Shown here: positions 19,976-29,516 of the stretch, one piece after another
Position numbering within the stretch: the first letter of the stretch is position 1
Layout of the letters: each line of letters starts with the position of its first letter
Assembly (NCBI GenBank): GCA_937888435.1
Contig: CALAQS010000357.1
Location: 1-43,211 of the forward strand
Origin: an uncultured Acidobacteriota bacterium
Lineage (GTDB): Bacteria > Acidobacteriota > Thermoanaerobaculia > UBA5066
Length of the DNA stretch: 43,211 nt
Direction: 5' to 3'
The notes under the pieces: generated by a model
The model's database searches: none
Seen by the model: only the letters and a program-made list of their open reading frames with translations
What the model was told of the DNA's origin: nothing
Program-made: the position numbers and the translations under genes

Positions 19976-20965
19976 TCAGCGGCCGACCGTCGTCAGCCCT
20001 TCCGCCGGGTAGCGCTCCCCAGCCGCGGCGCCTGGCGGGAACGCGGCCTCGAGCTCGTCGAGGTCCGTCCTGGCGAGGACGAGGTCCGCAGCGTCGAGGT
20101 TCTCCTGGAGGCGGTCGCGGCTCTTCGTCCCAAAGATGGGCACGACGTCACCCCCCCGCGAGAGGACCCACGCGAGGGCGACCTGCGCCGCCTTGGCGCG
20201 CCGGCGCTTCGCGATCTGCTCCACCTTCGCGACGAGCGCGAGGTTCTTCGCGAAGTTCTCGCCCTGGAAGCGCGGCGCCATGCGCCGGTAGTCGCCCTCC
20301 GGGAAATCCGCGAGGCTGCGATACCGCCCCGAGAGGAACCCGCGCCCGAGCGGGCTGTATGCGATGAACCCGATCCCGAGCTCGCGGCACGCGGGGAGGA
20401 CGGCCACCTCGACGTCGCGCGAGAAGAGCGAGTACTCGCTCTGGAGCGCCGCAATCGGGTGGACGCGACTCGCGCGCCGGAGCGTCTCGGGCGAGGCCTC
20501 CGAGAGGCCGATCCACCGGACCTTTCCTTCCCTCACGAGACCCGCCATCGCGCTAACGGTCTCCTCTATCGGCGTCGCGGGGTCGACCCGATGGAGGTAA
20601 TAGAGGTCGATCGTGTCGACGTCGAGCCGCTTCAGGCTCCCCTCGCACGACGTGCGGACGTAATCGGGCTTCCCGCACACGCCGCGCTTCGTGGGGTCCG
20701 CCGGATCGCGCAGGATGCCGAACTTCGTCGCGAGGACGACCCTGTCGCGCCGGCCCGCGATGGCCTTCCCGACGAGCTCCTCGTTCGTGTACGGGCCGTA
20801 CATATCGGCCGTGTCGAGGAGGTCGAGCCCGGCGTCGAGGGCCGCATGGATCGTGAGGACCGACTCCTCGTCGTCGCGGGTCCCGTAGAACTCCGACATC
20901 CCCATGCAGCCGAGGCCCATCGCCGAGACGGTGGGGCCGTGGGTGCCGAGCGAACGAACGTCCAT
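19976..20965 (-). CDS. aldo/keto reductase
   Basis: [28 protein letters not shown]...[20 protein letters not shown]...[16 protein letters not shown]...[14 protein letters not shown]. Confidence 0.95.
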   Translation of the reverse strand: MDVRSLGTHGPTVSAMGLGCMGMSEFYGTRDDEESVLTIHAALDAGLDLLDTADMYGPYTNEELVGKAIAGRRDRVVLATKFGILRDPADPTKRGVCGKPDYVRTSCEGSLKRLDVDTIDLYYLHRVDPATPIEETVSAMAGLVREGKVRWIGLSEASPETLRRASRVHPIAALQSEYSLFSRDVEVAVLPACRELGIGFIAYSPLGRGFLSGRYRSLADFPEGDYRRMAPRFQGENFAKNLALVAKVEQIAKRRRAKAAQVALAWVLSRGGDVVPIFGTKSRDRLQENLDAADLVLARTDLDELEAAFPPGAAAGERYPAEGLTTVGR

Positions 20966-21010
20966 ACGGCCTCCCTGCGGCCGGCCATTATCCTCCCGGC
21001 GCGCGCCCCG

Positions 21011-22276
21011 TCAGAAGGGGGTCTTCTGGCGCGCCTGCAGGTCGGCGACGCGCGGCGGCCGCCGCAACAGCGCCAGCCGGCCCTTGCGGACTCCCACCTC
21101 GGCCGGCCATTCGTGCGAGAGGAAGAGCGGCATCGACTCGGTGAAGCCGTACGCGCCTGCGTTCTCGAAGGCGAGGAGATCGCCGCGAACGGGGAGCGGC
21201 AGCCGCGCGGCCGGGTGCAGGATGTCCAGGCTCGTGCAAAGAGGGCCGGCAAGGACGAGAGATTTCTGCGAACGGGAAGCGGGGCGAGGGCGGCCTCCGA
21301 TCCTTCCCGGCACGAGCCTCACTCGGTGCGGGGTTCCGAGGAGAAGGGGGCGGAGGAAGTGGTGGACGCCGCCGTCCACGAGGACGTAGTCGACGCCGCG
21401 GCTCCTCTTCGTGCCGAGGACCTTCACGGCGTACGTCCCGCTCTCGGCCACGAGGAATCGGCCGGGCTCGAAGACGAGGCGCGTGCCGCGAAAGCGTGAT
21501 TCGCCGGCGGCCCATTTCGCGATCCCCGCCAGCCCCTTTCTCAGAATTCCGAGGTCCAGCGGTTTCTCCTTCTCGGCGTACGGCACGCCGAAGCCGCCGC
21601 CAAAATCGACGGAGCGCAGCGGAACGGAGTATTTCTTTGAAAGTGAAAGCGCCAGAGAGAGCACGCGGCGCGTGTTCTCGACGAGAAGCCGCGCGTCGAG
21701 AACGTTCGAGGCGTTGAACACCTGAAAGCCGCACACCTCGAGGTGCGGGAATCTCCTTCTCATTCGAAGAATCCTCTGGGCGCTTTTCAAATCGAAACCG
21801 AACTTCTTCGCGCCGGGACCGCCGATCATGACCCTCTTCTCCGCGATTCCCCAGGGCGGATTCAGGCGTAGGCCGACCGCGATTCGCCTTCTCAGGCGTC
21901 TTCCGATCTGCTCGAGGCGCTCGAGCTCCCACTCGCCTTCCGCATGGATGATCGACACCCCGGCGCGCACGAGCGCCTCGAGGTCGGCGTCGGATTTCGC
22001 GGGGCCGGTCGAAAGAATCTTCGAGGGTGGCCATCCGGCGCGGCGCACCGCGAGCAGCTCGCCTCGGGACGCGACGTCCGAAGAGAGACCGAATTTTCTC
22101 AGAAAGGAAAGAATCCCGAGCGAGGGGTTGGCTTTGACCGCATACGCAAGCTCGAAGCGCGGGCCAAGTGCGGCGCTGAGCGCGCTCACGCGCGCTTCGA
22201 TGACCTCGAAGTCATAGAGATAGAACGGCGTTCCGAAGCGGCGCGCCGCCCGCTCGAGAACCGGATCGCCCTTCAC
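21011..22276 (-). CDS. lysA: diaminopimelate decarboxylase (fold-type III PLP decarboxylase)
   Basis: [18 protein letters not shown]...[19 protein letters not shown]...[10 protein letters not shown]...[19 protein letters not shown]...[12 protein letters not shown]...ENAGAYGF; last gene of the lysine operon. Confidence 0.85.
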   Translation of the reverse strand: MKGDPVLERAARRFGTPFYLYDFEVIEARVSALSAALGPRFELAYAVKANPSLGILSFLRKFGLSSDVASRGELLAVRRAGWPPSKILSTGPAKSDADLEALVRAGVSIIHAEGEWELERLEQIGRRLRRRIAVGLRLNPPWGIAEKRVMIGGPGAKKFGFDLKSAQRILRMRRRFPHLEVCGFQVFNASNVLDARLLVENTRRVLSLALSLSKKYSVPLRSVDFGGGFGVPYAEKEKPLDLGILRKGLAGIAKWAAGESRFRGTRLVFEPGRFLVAESGTYAVKVLGTKRSRGVDYVLVDGGVHHFLRPLLLGTPHRVRLVPGRIGGRPRPASRSQKSLVLAGPLCTSLDILHPAARLPLPVRGDLLAFENAGAYGFTESMPLFLSHEWPAEVGVRKGRLALLRRPPRVADLQARQKTPF

Positions 22277-23040
22277 CGCAGCGCGCTCTCGAGCGCCGTC
22301 CTCGCGTCCGTCTTCGCATCGCGATACTTCACGATCACGGCAGCCGAGAGTGAAAGCCCGCGGGCCTCGGCCCAGGCACCGGTGGCCCGCCGCGAGCCCG
22401 GGACGACGACGGCGCCCTCGGGGATGACGAGCGGGCGGTCCGGCGTCGAGCGCAGCTCGCGCTCGTTCACGGGATCGAAGACGACGCTCGAAGCCGTCAG
22501 GATGACGCCCGCCGCGAGGACGGCGCGCTTCCTGACGCGGACGCCTTCGTAGATCCCGGCTCCCCCGCCCACGAAGACCTCGTCCTCGATGACGACGGGA
22601 ACCGCGCCCACGGGCTCGAGGACGCCGCCCACCTGCGCCGCGGCTGAGAGGTGGACTTTCTTCCCGATCTGCGCGCAGGAGCCGACGAGCGCATGGCTGT
22701 CGATCATCGAGCCCTCGTCGACGTACGCGCCCACGTTCACGTAGGCGGGCGGCATCACGACGACGCCCTTCGCGAGAAACGCGCCGCGGCGAAGAGCCGT
22801 CCCGCCCGGGACGACGCGCACGCCTTCGGGAAGCGGCCGGCGCGGCGGGAGGGTGTCGCGGTCGCGGAAGAGGAGCGGGCCGGCTTCACTCGATTCCTCG
22901 ACGCCGAGCCGAAAGGCCGCGAGGATGCCCTCCTTGACAGCCGCGTTCGCCACCCAGTTTCCGTCCGCGTCGGGGGCAGCCGCGCGAACCTCGCCGCGCT
23001 CGAGCGCCCCGAGAAGTGCGACGATCTCCTCGCGCGTCAC
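22273..23040 (-). CDS. dapD: 2,3,4,5-tetrahydropyridine-2,6-dicarboxylate N-succinyltransferase
   Basis: [19 protein letters not shown]...[75 protein letters not shown] start overlapping the dapA stop. Confidence 0.95.
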   Translation of the reverse strand: MTREEIVALLGALERGEVRAAAPDADGNWVANAAVKEGILAAFRLGVEESSEAGPLLFRDRDTLPPRRPLPEGVRVVPGGTALRRGAFLAKGVVVMPPAYVNVGAYVDEGSMIDSHALVGSCAQIGKKVHLSAAAQVGGVLEPVGAVPVVIEDEVFVGGGAGIYEGVRVRKRAVLAAGVILTASSVVFDPVNERELRSTPDRPLVIPEGAVVVPGSRRATGAWAEARGLSLSAAVIVKYRDAKTDARTALESALR

Positions 23041-24005
23041 GCCGCCGCCTTTTCGACCGGCTTCCCGGCGGCGTCGAGGAGGCCGGCGCTCCGGAGCGCG
23101 TCCTCGAGCGGGGCGTGGTGCTGCGGCGAGAGCGGCACGAGCGGGAGGCGCAGGGCGCCCCCGATGAGGCCGAGCCGCGCCAGCGCCCATTTCACGGGGA
23201 TCGGATTTGATTCGCGGAAATTCGCCTTCATGAGGGGGAAAATTCTCGCCTGAAGCTCCGAGGCGCGAGCGCGATTGCCGGCGAGGGCCGCGGCGATCGC
23301 GTCCACGTACAGACCCGGGGCCTCGTTCGAGACGACGGCGATCACGCCTTCCGCGCCGCAGGCGATCATCGGAATCGCGAGCGAGTCCTCGCCCGAGAGG
23401 ACGGCGAATCCGTCCGGGCGGGCTCGGAGGATCTCGCAGGCCTGGTCGAGGCTGCCCGAGGCTTCCTTCACGGCCACGATGCGCGGGTCCTTCGCGAGCT
23501 CGAGCACGGTGTCGGGCTGCATGTTGAGTCCGGTCCTGCCCGGTACGTTGTAGAGAACGAGCGGCAGCCGGCCCGCGTCGGCGACGGCCAAAAAGTGCGC
23601 GACGAGGCCTTTCGGCGTGGGCTTGTTGTAGTAAGGCGTGACGACGAGGAGCGCGTCGGCGCCGGCCCGGCGGCACCGCTCGGCGAGGCCCTGGGATTTC
23701 CGGGTGTCGTTCGAGCCGCAGCCCGCTATCACGGTCACGCGCCGCGAGGACGCGCGTGCCTCCTCGACAACCACCGCCACGACGCGCTCGTGCTCGTCCG
23801 CGTCCAGCGTCACGGCTTCGCCCGTCGTCCCGCACGGAACGAGACCCGCGACGCCGCCCGCGATCTGGCGCTTCGCGAGACGGCGCAGGCCCGCTTCGTC
23901 GACGCTGCCGTCGTCGCGAAACGGCGTGACGATCGCGGTAAAGACCCCGGAAAGAGAAAGATTCCTTGAAGGTGAAGGGTCCTGCGCGTGTGCCGAAGCC
24001 ATCAT
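23037..24005 (-). CDS. dapA: 4-hydroxy-tetrahydrodipicolinate synthase
   Basis: [48 protein letters not shown]...[15 protein letters not shown]...[12 protein letters not shown]...VAVKEASG. Confidence 0.97.
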   Translation of the reverse strand: MMASAHAQDPSPSRNLSLSGVFTAIVTPFRDDGSVDEAGLRRLAKRQIAGGVAGLVPCGTTGEAVTLDADEHERVVAVVVEEARASSRRVTVIAGCGSNDTRKSQGLAERCRRAGADALLVVTPYYNKPTPKGLVAHFLAVADAGRLPLVLYNVPGRTGLNMQPDTVLELAKDPRIVAVKEASGSLDQACEILRARPDGFAVLSGEDSLAIPMIACGAEGVIAVVSNEAPGLYVDAIAAALAGNRARASELQARIFPLMKANFRESNPIPVKWALARLGLIGGALRLPLVPLSPQHHAPLEDALRSAGLLDAAGKPVEKAAA

Positions 24006-24706
24006 GAGGCGCCCCCCTTTAGCGACAGGTCGTCGAAGAATTCGTCGAAGGTCAACGGGCCCGAGCGGCCCGACACGATCATCCACTCCGCGGCGCGCAC
24101 GGCGCCCTGGGCAAAGATCGAACGCGACCGGGCGCGGTGCACGAGTTCCACCGTCTCGTCGGCCCCTTCGAAGAAAACCGAATGCTCTCCCGGTTGGGCC
24201 CCCTGCCTGAGAGAGACGATCGGGACGGATCTCTTCGAAAGAGGCTCCCGCGAGATGTCGAGCGCGAGAACGCGAGCGGTCCCGGAGGGAGCGTCTTTCT
24301 TCGCCGCATGATGCCGCTCCACGATTCCCGGCTCGAACTCGGGGAACGGCGCGAGCGCGGCGGCTGCGGCGGCGACGGCGCGCCGCAGTGCGGCGACGCC
24401 GAGGGAGAAATTCGAAGAGTGAAGAAAAGGGATTCTCTGCTCCCGAGCAAGATGTGCGGCCGAAGTCACGTCCCAGCCGGTGGTGCCGGAGACGACGGGG
24501 ATTTTCTGAGAAAGGAGGAGGGGGACGACGCGCGGGGCAACGTCCGGCGCGGTGAACTCGAATGCGACGTCGCAGGCCGGGAGGTCCGAAGAGAACGAGA
24601 GGATCTCTCCTCGTCCGAATCGTCCTGCGACGTCGTGTCCGCGCTGCACGAGCGCCGCCCCGATCGCTTTCCCCATCTTCCCGTATCCGACGAGGAGCGC
24701 TCTCAT
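24002..24706 (-). CDS. dapB: 4-hydroxy-tetrahydrodipicolinate reductase
   Basis: [26 protein letters not shown]...SGTTGW...[18 protein letters not shown]...[17 protein letters not shown]. Confidence 0.95.
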   Translation of the reverse strand: MRALLVGYGKMGKAIGAALVQRGHDVAGRFGRGEILSFSSDLPACDVAFEFTAPDVAPRVVPLLLSQKIPVVSGTTGWDVTSAAHLAREQRIPFLHSSNFSLGVAALRRAVAAAAAALAPFPEFEPGIVERHHAAKKDAPSGTARVLALDISREPLSKRSVPIVSLRQGAQPGEHSVFFEGADETVELVHRARSRSIFAQGAVRAAEWMIVSGRSGPLTFDEFFDDLSLKGGAS

Positions 24707-26067
24707 TCGAAGAACTCCCGGTGAAGCCTGCGCAGCGCTTCCGGGGCGTCGTTCCCGTCGACCACGAACGTCACGTTCGTGTCGGACGCGCCCTGCGAGA
24801 TGAGAACGACATTCACGTCGCCGACCGCGCCGAAGACGCGCACGGCGACGCCCGCGGTCGAGCGCAGGCCTTTTCCGACGACGGATATGACCGCGAGATG
24901 CGGGAGGAGCGAGACCTCGGCGAACTCGGAGAGGTCGCGCACGACGCCCTCGAGCGAGGCCTTCTCGTCCACCGTGATGGAAATCGACACCTCGCTCGTG
25001 GCGATGACGTCCACCGGCACGCCGTGCTTCTCGAAGACGGAGAAGACCTTCGCGGCGTACCCATGGGCGAGCAGCATGCGCGGGCTGCCCACGAAGAGCG
25101 CCGTCACTCCCCTTCGCATCGCGACGGCCCGGACGCCGTTTCCGGGCGCGTCCTGCCGCACGACCGTCCCGGGGCACTCCGGCCGGAACGAGTTCCTCAC
25201 GGCGACCGGGATCCCGCGCGCCACGGCTGGGCGGATCGTCGCCGGATGGAGCACCTTCGCGCCGAAAAACGCGAGCTCGGCCGCCTCGGGATAGCTCACC
25301 TCCGGCACGAGGCGCGCCGCAGGCACGATGCGCGGGTCGGCCGTCAGAATCCCGTCCACGTCGGTCCAGATCTCGATGCGGCCCACGGCGCGGCCGACGT
25401 CATGGAGCGCGGCGCCGAAGAGCGCGGCCGAGTAGTCCGAGCCGCCTCGGCCGAGCGTCGTCGTCGAGCCGTCCGGAGCGGCACCGACGAAGCCTCCCGT
25501 CACGACAGTCCGGCCAGCCGCGAGGTGAGGCGCGACGCGCAGGGCCACGCGGACGGCCGTCTCTTTTTCGTCCGCAAGGGCCGCGCCGTACGAGGCATTC
25601 GTCGCGAGGATCTCACGCGGGTCGATCCACACGCTCTCTCCGCCGCTCGCGCGGAGCGCGGCGGCGACGAGACGTGAGCAGATCAATTCTCCGATCGCAA
25701 GGAGCGCGTCCGACGTTCGAGGAGAGATTTCTTCGAGTAGAGAGATTCCGAGAGAAAGCTCCCGGCAGCGCCGCATCTCCTCGTCGATCGCCACGGCGCA
25801 GCTTCGCGCCTCGCCTTCCGAGAGAACAAGCCCATCGAGCGTCGCGCGATGGCGATCTTCCAGTTCGTCGAGTTTGGACTCGGTGGCGGCCCGCTCTTTG
25901 TCTTTCGAAGAATTCCTCAATCCGACCAGGAAATCGGTCACCCCAGCCATTGCCGAGACGACGACCAGACACGGGTCTCCCCCGCGCGTCCGCACGAGCC
26001 GGGCGACGTCCAAAATCCGCTCGGCCGATCCGACCGAGGTGCCGCCGAACTTGAGAACGTCGGTCAT
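24703..26067 (-). CDS. lysC: aspartate kinase, monofunctional with ACT domains
   Basis: TDVLKFGGTSVGSAERILDVARLV...VTGGFVGAAPDGSTTTLGRGGSDYSAALFGAAL...EIWTDVDGILTADPRIVP...AKVLHPATI; ATGA overlaps on both sides. Confidence 0.97.
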   Translation of the reverse strand: MTDVLKFGGTSVGSAERILDVARLVRTRGGDPCLVVVSAMAGVTDFLVGLRNSSKDKERAATESKLDELEDRHRATLDGLVLSEGEARSCAVAIDEEMRRCRELSLGISLLEEISPRTSDALLAIGELICSRLVAAALRASGGESVWIDPREILATNASYGAALADEKETAVRVALRVAPHLAAGRTVVTGGFVGAAPDGSTTTLGRGGSDYSAALFGAALHDVGRAVGRIEIWTDVDGILTADPRIVPAARLVPEVSYPEAAELAFFGAKVLHPATIRPAVARGIPVAVRNSFRPECPGTVVRQDAPGNGVRAVAMRRGVTALFVGSPRMLLAHGYAAKVFSVFEKHGVPVDVIATSEVSISITVDEKASLEGVVRDLSEFAEVSLLPHLAVISVVGKGLRSTAGVAVRVFGAVGDVNVVLISQGASDTNVTFVVDGNDAPEALRRLHREFFE

Positions 26068-27143
26068 CGCACGGGAGCTCGCGTCGCGACGCGCCCCTGC
26101 GCGAGGAGCAGCTCGGCATTGAGCAGCGCCGCCCCGGCCGCCCCGCGCACGGTGTTGTGGACGAGAACCGTGAACTTCAGGTCGAAGGCGGGATCGGGGC
26201 GCAGGCGGCCCACCGTCACCGTCATGCCGTTCCCCGCTTCGACGTCGCGCGCGGGCTGCGGGCGGTCGCGCTCGTCGCGGACCGCGATCGGCCGCGCCGG
26301 AGCAGAGGGCAGCTTCAGCCGCTGCGGCTCGCCCGTGAAGGCCTCGAGCGCGGCGCGCACGTCGTCGAGAGATGCCTTCTTTTTCAGGTCGACAAAGACC
26401 GACTCCATGTGGCCGTCGCGCACCGGCACGCGATTGACGGAGACGGAGATCGGGAACTCCGCGTCCTGAACGCGCCCGTTCACGAGGCGCCCCAGGATTT
26501 TTCGCGGCTCCCTTTCGATCTTCTCCTCCTCTCCGTCGATGAAGGGGATCACGTTGCCCAGAGCGTCCAGCGACGCCACGCCGGGATAGCCCGCGCCCGA
26601 CAGCGCCTGCATCGTCGTGACGAGCACGCGCCCCACGCCGAACGCGCGCTCGAGCGGCGCGAGCGCCATGGCGAGGCCGACGACGGAGCAGTTCGGGTTC
26701 GTCACGATACCGCCGCCCGTCGCGCGCCAGGACTGCAGGTCGAGGAGGCTGAGGTGGTCCGGGTTCACTTCGGGGATGACGAGCGGGACGTCCGGCTTCA
26801 TCCGGAACGACTTGGTGTTCGACACGACGAGCTTCCCGCGCGAGGCTTGAAGCGGCTCCACCGTGTCGGCCACGGCGGCATCGAGCGCGGAGAGGCAGAG
26901 GGGCGAGGACAGCTCGTCCTCGACGGACGTTACGGCGAGGTCGCTCGCGGCGGCCGGGATGTCGCCCGGCAGGATCCACCGCGTCGCGTCCGCGTAGCGC
27001 TTCCCCGCCGACCTCTCCGAGGCCGCGACCTCCGCGAGGACGAACCGCGGGTGTCCGTCGAGCAGCGAGACGAGGCGCTGTCCCACGGCGCCCGTCGCGC
27101 CGAGGACCGCCACCGGAATCCGGAAATCGTTCGCGGTCGCCAT
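26064..27143 (-). CDS. asd: aspartate-semialdehyde dehydrogenase
   Basis: IPVAVLGATGAVGQRLVSLLDGHPRF...VVSNTKSFRMKPDVPLVIPEVNPDHL...GGGIVTNPNCSVVGLAMALAPLERAFG. Confidence 0.95.
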   Translation of the reverse strand: MATANDFRIPVAVLGATGAVGQRLVSLLDGHPRFVLAEVAASERSAGKRYADATRWILPGDIPAAASDLAVTSVEDELSSPLCLSALDAAVADTVEPLQASRGKLVVSNTKSFRMKPDVPLVIPEVNPDHLSLLDLQSWRATGGGIVTNPNCSVVGLAMALAPLERAFGVGRVLVTTMQALSGAGYPGVASLDALGNVIPFIDGEEEKIEREPRKILGRLVNGRVQDAEFPISVSVNRVPVRDGHMESVFVDLKKKASLDDVRAALEAFTGEPQRLKLPSAPARPIAVRDERDRPQPARDVEAGNGMTVTVGRLRPDPAFDLKFTVLVHNTVRGAAGAALLNAELLLAQGRVATRAPVR

Positions 27144-27157
27144 GGGTGCTCCTCTCG

Positions 27158-27190
27158 AAACGAAAGAGCCCGCCGTTCAAGGCGGGCCCT
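27158..27190 (-). terminator. intrinsic terminator / attenuator hairpin upstream of asd
   Basis: Minus strand AGGGCCCGCC-TTGAAC-GGCGGGCTCT-TTCGTTTC: 10-bp stem with one G-U pair, 6-nt loop, T-rich tail, ending about 15 nt before the asd ATG and overlapping its RBS region (GAGAGGAG). Confidence 0.8.
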
Positions 27191-27224
27191 GGTGTGCCTC
27201 CTGGGATCGTCGAAACGCGTCGAT

Positions 27225-27302
27225 CTACAGAACGCTCCCTCGCCCGCCTTGCGGCGTCGTCTTCTTCGCGGTCTTGCGCTTTCGGGCGCAGGCGGCGCTC
27301 AT
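27225..27302 (-). CDS. putative Lys/Thr-rich leader peptide for the asd-lysC-dap-lysA operon
   Basis: ATG AGC GCC GCC TGC GCC CGA AAG CGC AAG ACC GCG AAG AAG ACG ACG CCG CAA GGC GGG CGA GGG AGC GTT CTG TAG = MSAACARKRKTAKKTTPQGGRGSVL*. Not in the ORF track (too short). Confidence 0.6.
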   Translation of the reverse strand: MSAACARKRKTAKKTTPQGGRGSVL

Positions 27303-27312
27303 CGTGGCGTGC

Positions 27313-27342
27313 AGCCTAGTGCGCCGGGAACGGGCCTGTCAA
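27313..27342 (-). promoter_or_regulatory. candidate promoter of the lysine operon/leader peptide
   Basis: Minus strand TTGACA (27342-27337), 18-nt spacer, TAGGCT (27318-27313), 10 nt before the leader ATG. Confidence 0.5.
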
Positions 27343-27379
27343 GAGCGGGACGGAGTCCGAGACCGCCTCGCCGGCTCGT

Positions 27380-27409
27380 TTGACCCTCGCCGGAGCGGCC
27401 CTTGATAAT
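27380..27409 (+). promoter_or_regulatory. candidate promoter of the 2-oxoacid dehydrogenase operon
   Basis: TTGACC (27380-27385), 18-nt spacer, GATAAT (27404-27409), 36 nt before the ATG at 27446. Confidence 0.5.
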
Positions 27410-27445
27410 CGCTCCTCGCTCCGCATTCCGGACGAGCTCCCGAAT

Positions 27446-28462
27446 ATGACGACGTCTCTGCCGCCGCAACGCCTCGCCGACCTCTATCGCTGCATGCTGC
27501 TGAACCGCCTGCTCGAGGAGCGGCTCGTCCACCTGTACCGGCAGGGGAAGGTCGTGGGCGGCCTGTATCGATCGCTCGGGCAGGAGGCGACGTCCGTCGC
27601 GACCGCGTTCGCGCTCGACGAAGGCGACCTCCTCGCACCGCTCATCCGGAATCTCGGCTCCGTGCTCGCGCGCGGCATCCCGCCTCGCGACATCCTCACG
27701 CAATACATGGCACGGGCGACCGCACCCTCAGGCGGCAAGGACGCTAATCTCCACTTCTCCGTCCCTGAAAAAGGCGTCTATTCCCCCATCGCGATGCTCG
27801 GAACACTCGTGCCGGTCGTCGCGGGGATGCTTCTCGCGGACCGCATGCAGGGCAAGCGCACGGTCGGCATGACGTACCTCGGAGACGGCGGGACGTCCGT
27901 GGGGGCGTTCCACGAAGGCTTGAACTTCGCCGCCGTGCAGAGGCTGCCGCTCGTCCTCGTCGTGGAGTTCAACGGATGGGCGTACTCGACGCCATACGAA
28001 AAGCAGTGCGCGGCAGCGACACTCGCCGACAAGGCTCTCGGCTACGGGATTCCCGGCGAGGTCGTGGACGGAAACGACGCGCTCGCCGTTTACGAGGCCG
28101 CCCGCGCGGCCGTGAATCGAGCGCGCCTGGGCGGGGGGCCCACGCTTCTCGAGTGCAAGACCTATCGCATGAAGGGCCATGCCGAGCACGACGCGCAGGC
28201 GTACGTGGATCCGAAAGAACTGACCGCCTGGCGCGTCCGCGACCCGCTCGCCCGCTTCGAATCCGCCCTCGAGTCCTCGGGCGCGATGCCGGCCGCCGAG
28301 CGGCGCCGGATCCACGACGAGGTGGAGAGTCAGCTCGACGCGGACGTGGCCTTCGCCGAGGCGTCGCCGTTCCCCGACCCGGCCCTCGCCTTCCGCGGCG
28401 TCTACGCCGACGAGAGCATCCTCGAGCGCGGCCGCGCCGGCGTCTTCATGGGAGGCCTCTGA
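27446..28462 (+). CDS. 2-oxoacid (pyruvate/branched-chain) dehydrogenase E1 alpha subunit
   Basis: LYRCMLLNRLLEERLVHLYRQGKVVGGLYRSLGQEATSVATAFAL...GKDANLHFS...TVGMTYLGDGGTSVGAFHEGLNFAAV. The TTG start at 27380 lies in the predicted -35 box. Confidence 0.93.
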   Translation: MTTSLPPQRLADLYRCMLLNRLLEERLVHLYRQGKVVGGLYRSLGQEATSVATAFALDEGDLLAPLIRNLGSVLARGIPPRDILTQYMARATAPSGGKDANLHFSVPEKGVYSPIAMLGTLVPVVAGMLLADRMQGKRTVGMTYLGDGGTSVGAFHEGLNFAAVQRLPLVLVVEFNGWAYSTPYEKQCAAATLADKALGYGIPGEVVDGNDALAVYEAARAAVNRARLGGGPTLLECKTYRMKGHAEHDAQAYVDPKELTAWRVRDPLARFESALESSGAMPAAERRRIHDEVESQLDADVAFAEASPFPDPALAFRGVYADESILERGRAGVFMGGL

Positions 28463-29499
28463 TGGCCGATCCGCGCGTCGCCCGAAGCGGCGCCACGCTC
28501 ACGCTCACGGCGGACGCGACTGCGGGCGTCGAGACCTTCTACCTCGAGGCCATTCGCCAGGCGCTCTTCGAGGAGATGGAGCGCGACGAACGCGTGTTCG
28601 TCCTCGGCCAGGATGTGGGCGTCTACGGCGGTGCCTTCAAGGCGACCGAAGGGCTGCAGGAGAGGTTCGGTGTGGACCGCGTCCTGGATACGCCGCTCTC
28701 GGAGGAGGCCATCGTCGGCGGAGCCATCGGCGCGGCGATGCGTGGGATGCGCCCAGTCGCGGAGATGCAGTTCATCGACTTCATTTCGCGCGCCTTCGAC
28801 CTCCTGACGAACTTCGCGGCAAAGAACCGGTACCGCACGGGCGTCGGCGTGCCGATGGTCGTGCGCGGCCCGTCGGGCGCCGGAGTCCACGGCGGGCCGT
28901 ATCACTCGCAGAGCCCCGAGATGTACTTCGTCAAGACGCCGGGCCTCAAGGTCGTGGCCCCTGCGACCGCTTACGACGCAAAGGGCCTGCTGAAGGCCGC
29001 GATCCGCGACGACGACCCGGTGATCTTTCTGGAGCACAAGTTCCTTTACCGCCGGGTGAAGGACCGCGTGCCGGAGGAGGACTACGTCGTGCCGATCGGG
29101 AAGGCCGCGGTGCGCAGGGCCGGCCGTGACCTCACGATCGTGACCTATGGCGCGATGCTCTGGACGGCTCTCGAAGCGGCCGAGCTTCTCGCCAAGGACG
29201 GCGTGTCGGCCGAAGTGCTCGACCTGAGAACGCTCCTGCCGCTCGACGAAGAGGCGATTCTCGCGTCCGTCAGGCGCACGGGAAAGTGCCTCATCCTGCA
29301 CGAGGACACGCGCACGGGCGGGCTCGGAGCCGAGATCGCCGCCACGGTTTCCGAGAAAGCGTTCGAGTGGCTGGACGGCCCCATCCTGCGCGTGACGGCG
29401 CCCGACACTCCGGTGCCGTACTCTCCACCCCTGGAGGAGGCGTTCCTCCCGAACGTGAGAACCCTGCTGGCCGCCGTGCGAAAGCTCGTGCGGTACTAG
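28462..29499 (+). CDS. 2-oxoacid dehydrogenase E1 beta subunit
   Basis: YLEAIRQALFEEMERDERVFVLGQDVGVYGGAFKATEGLQERFGVDRVLDTPLSEEAIVGGAIGAAMRGMRPVAEMQFIDF; ATGA overlap with E1 alpha. Confidence 0.96.
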   Translation: MADPRVARSGATLTLTADATAGVETFYLEAIRQALFEEMERDERVFVLGQDVGVYGGAFKATEGLQERFGVDRVLDTPLSEEAIVGGAIGAAMRGMRPVAEMQFIDFISRAFDLLTNFAAKNRYRTGVGVPMVVRGPSGAGVHGGPYHSQSPEMYFVKTPGLKVVAPATAYDAKGLLKAAIRDDDPVIFLEHKFLYRRVKDRVPEEDYVVPIGKAAVRRAGRDLTIVTYGAMLWTALEAAELLAKDGVSAEVLDLRTLLPLDEEAILASVRRTGKCLILHEDTRTGGLGAEIAATVSEKAFEWLDGPILRVTAPDTPVPYSPPLEEAFLPNVRTLLAAVRKLVRY

Positions 29500-29516
29500 C
29501 TACCGGAGACAAGACC

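Noticed and set aside
17014-20367. 1117-aa plus-strand ORF, and other very long antisense ORFs (5043-7280, 7676-9277, 10607-11209, 35359-36852, 36896-38938, 40353-41513)
   Set aside because: They lie antisense to or out of frame with confidently identified genes and show Arg/Ala/Gly/Leu-rich, motif-free translations typical of GC-rich shadow ORFs.
27299-27703. 134-aa minus-strand ORF overlapping the leader-peptide region
   Set aside because: Antisense to the E1 alpha gene, different frame from the leader peptide, no recognisable motif.
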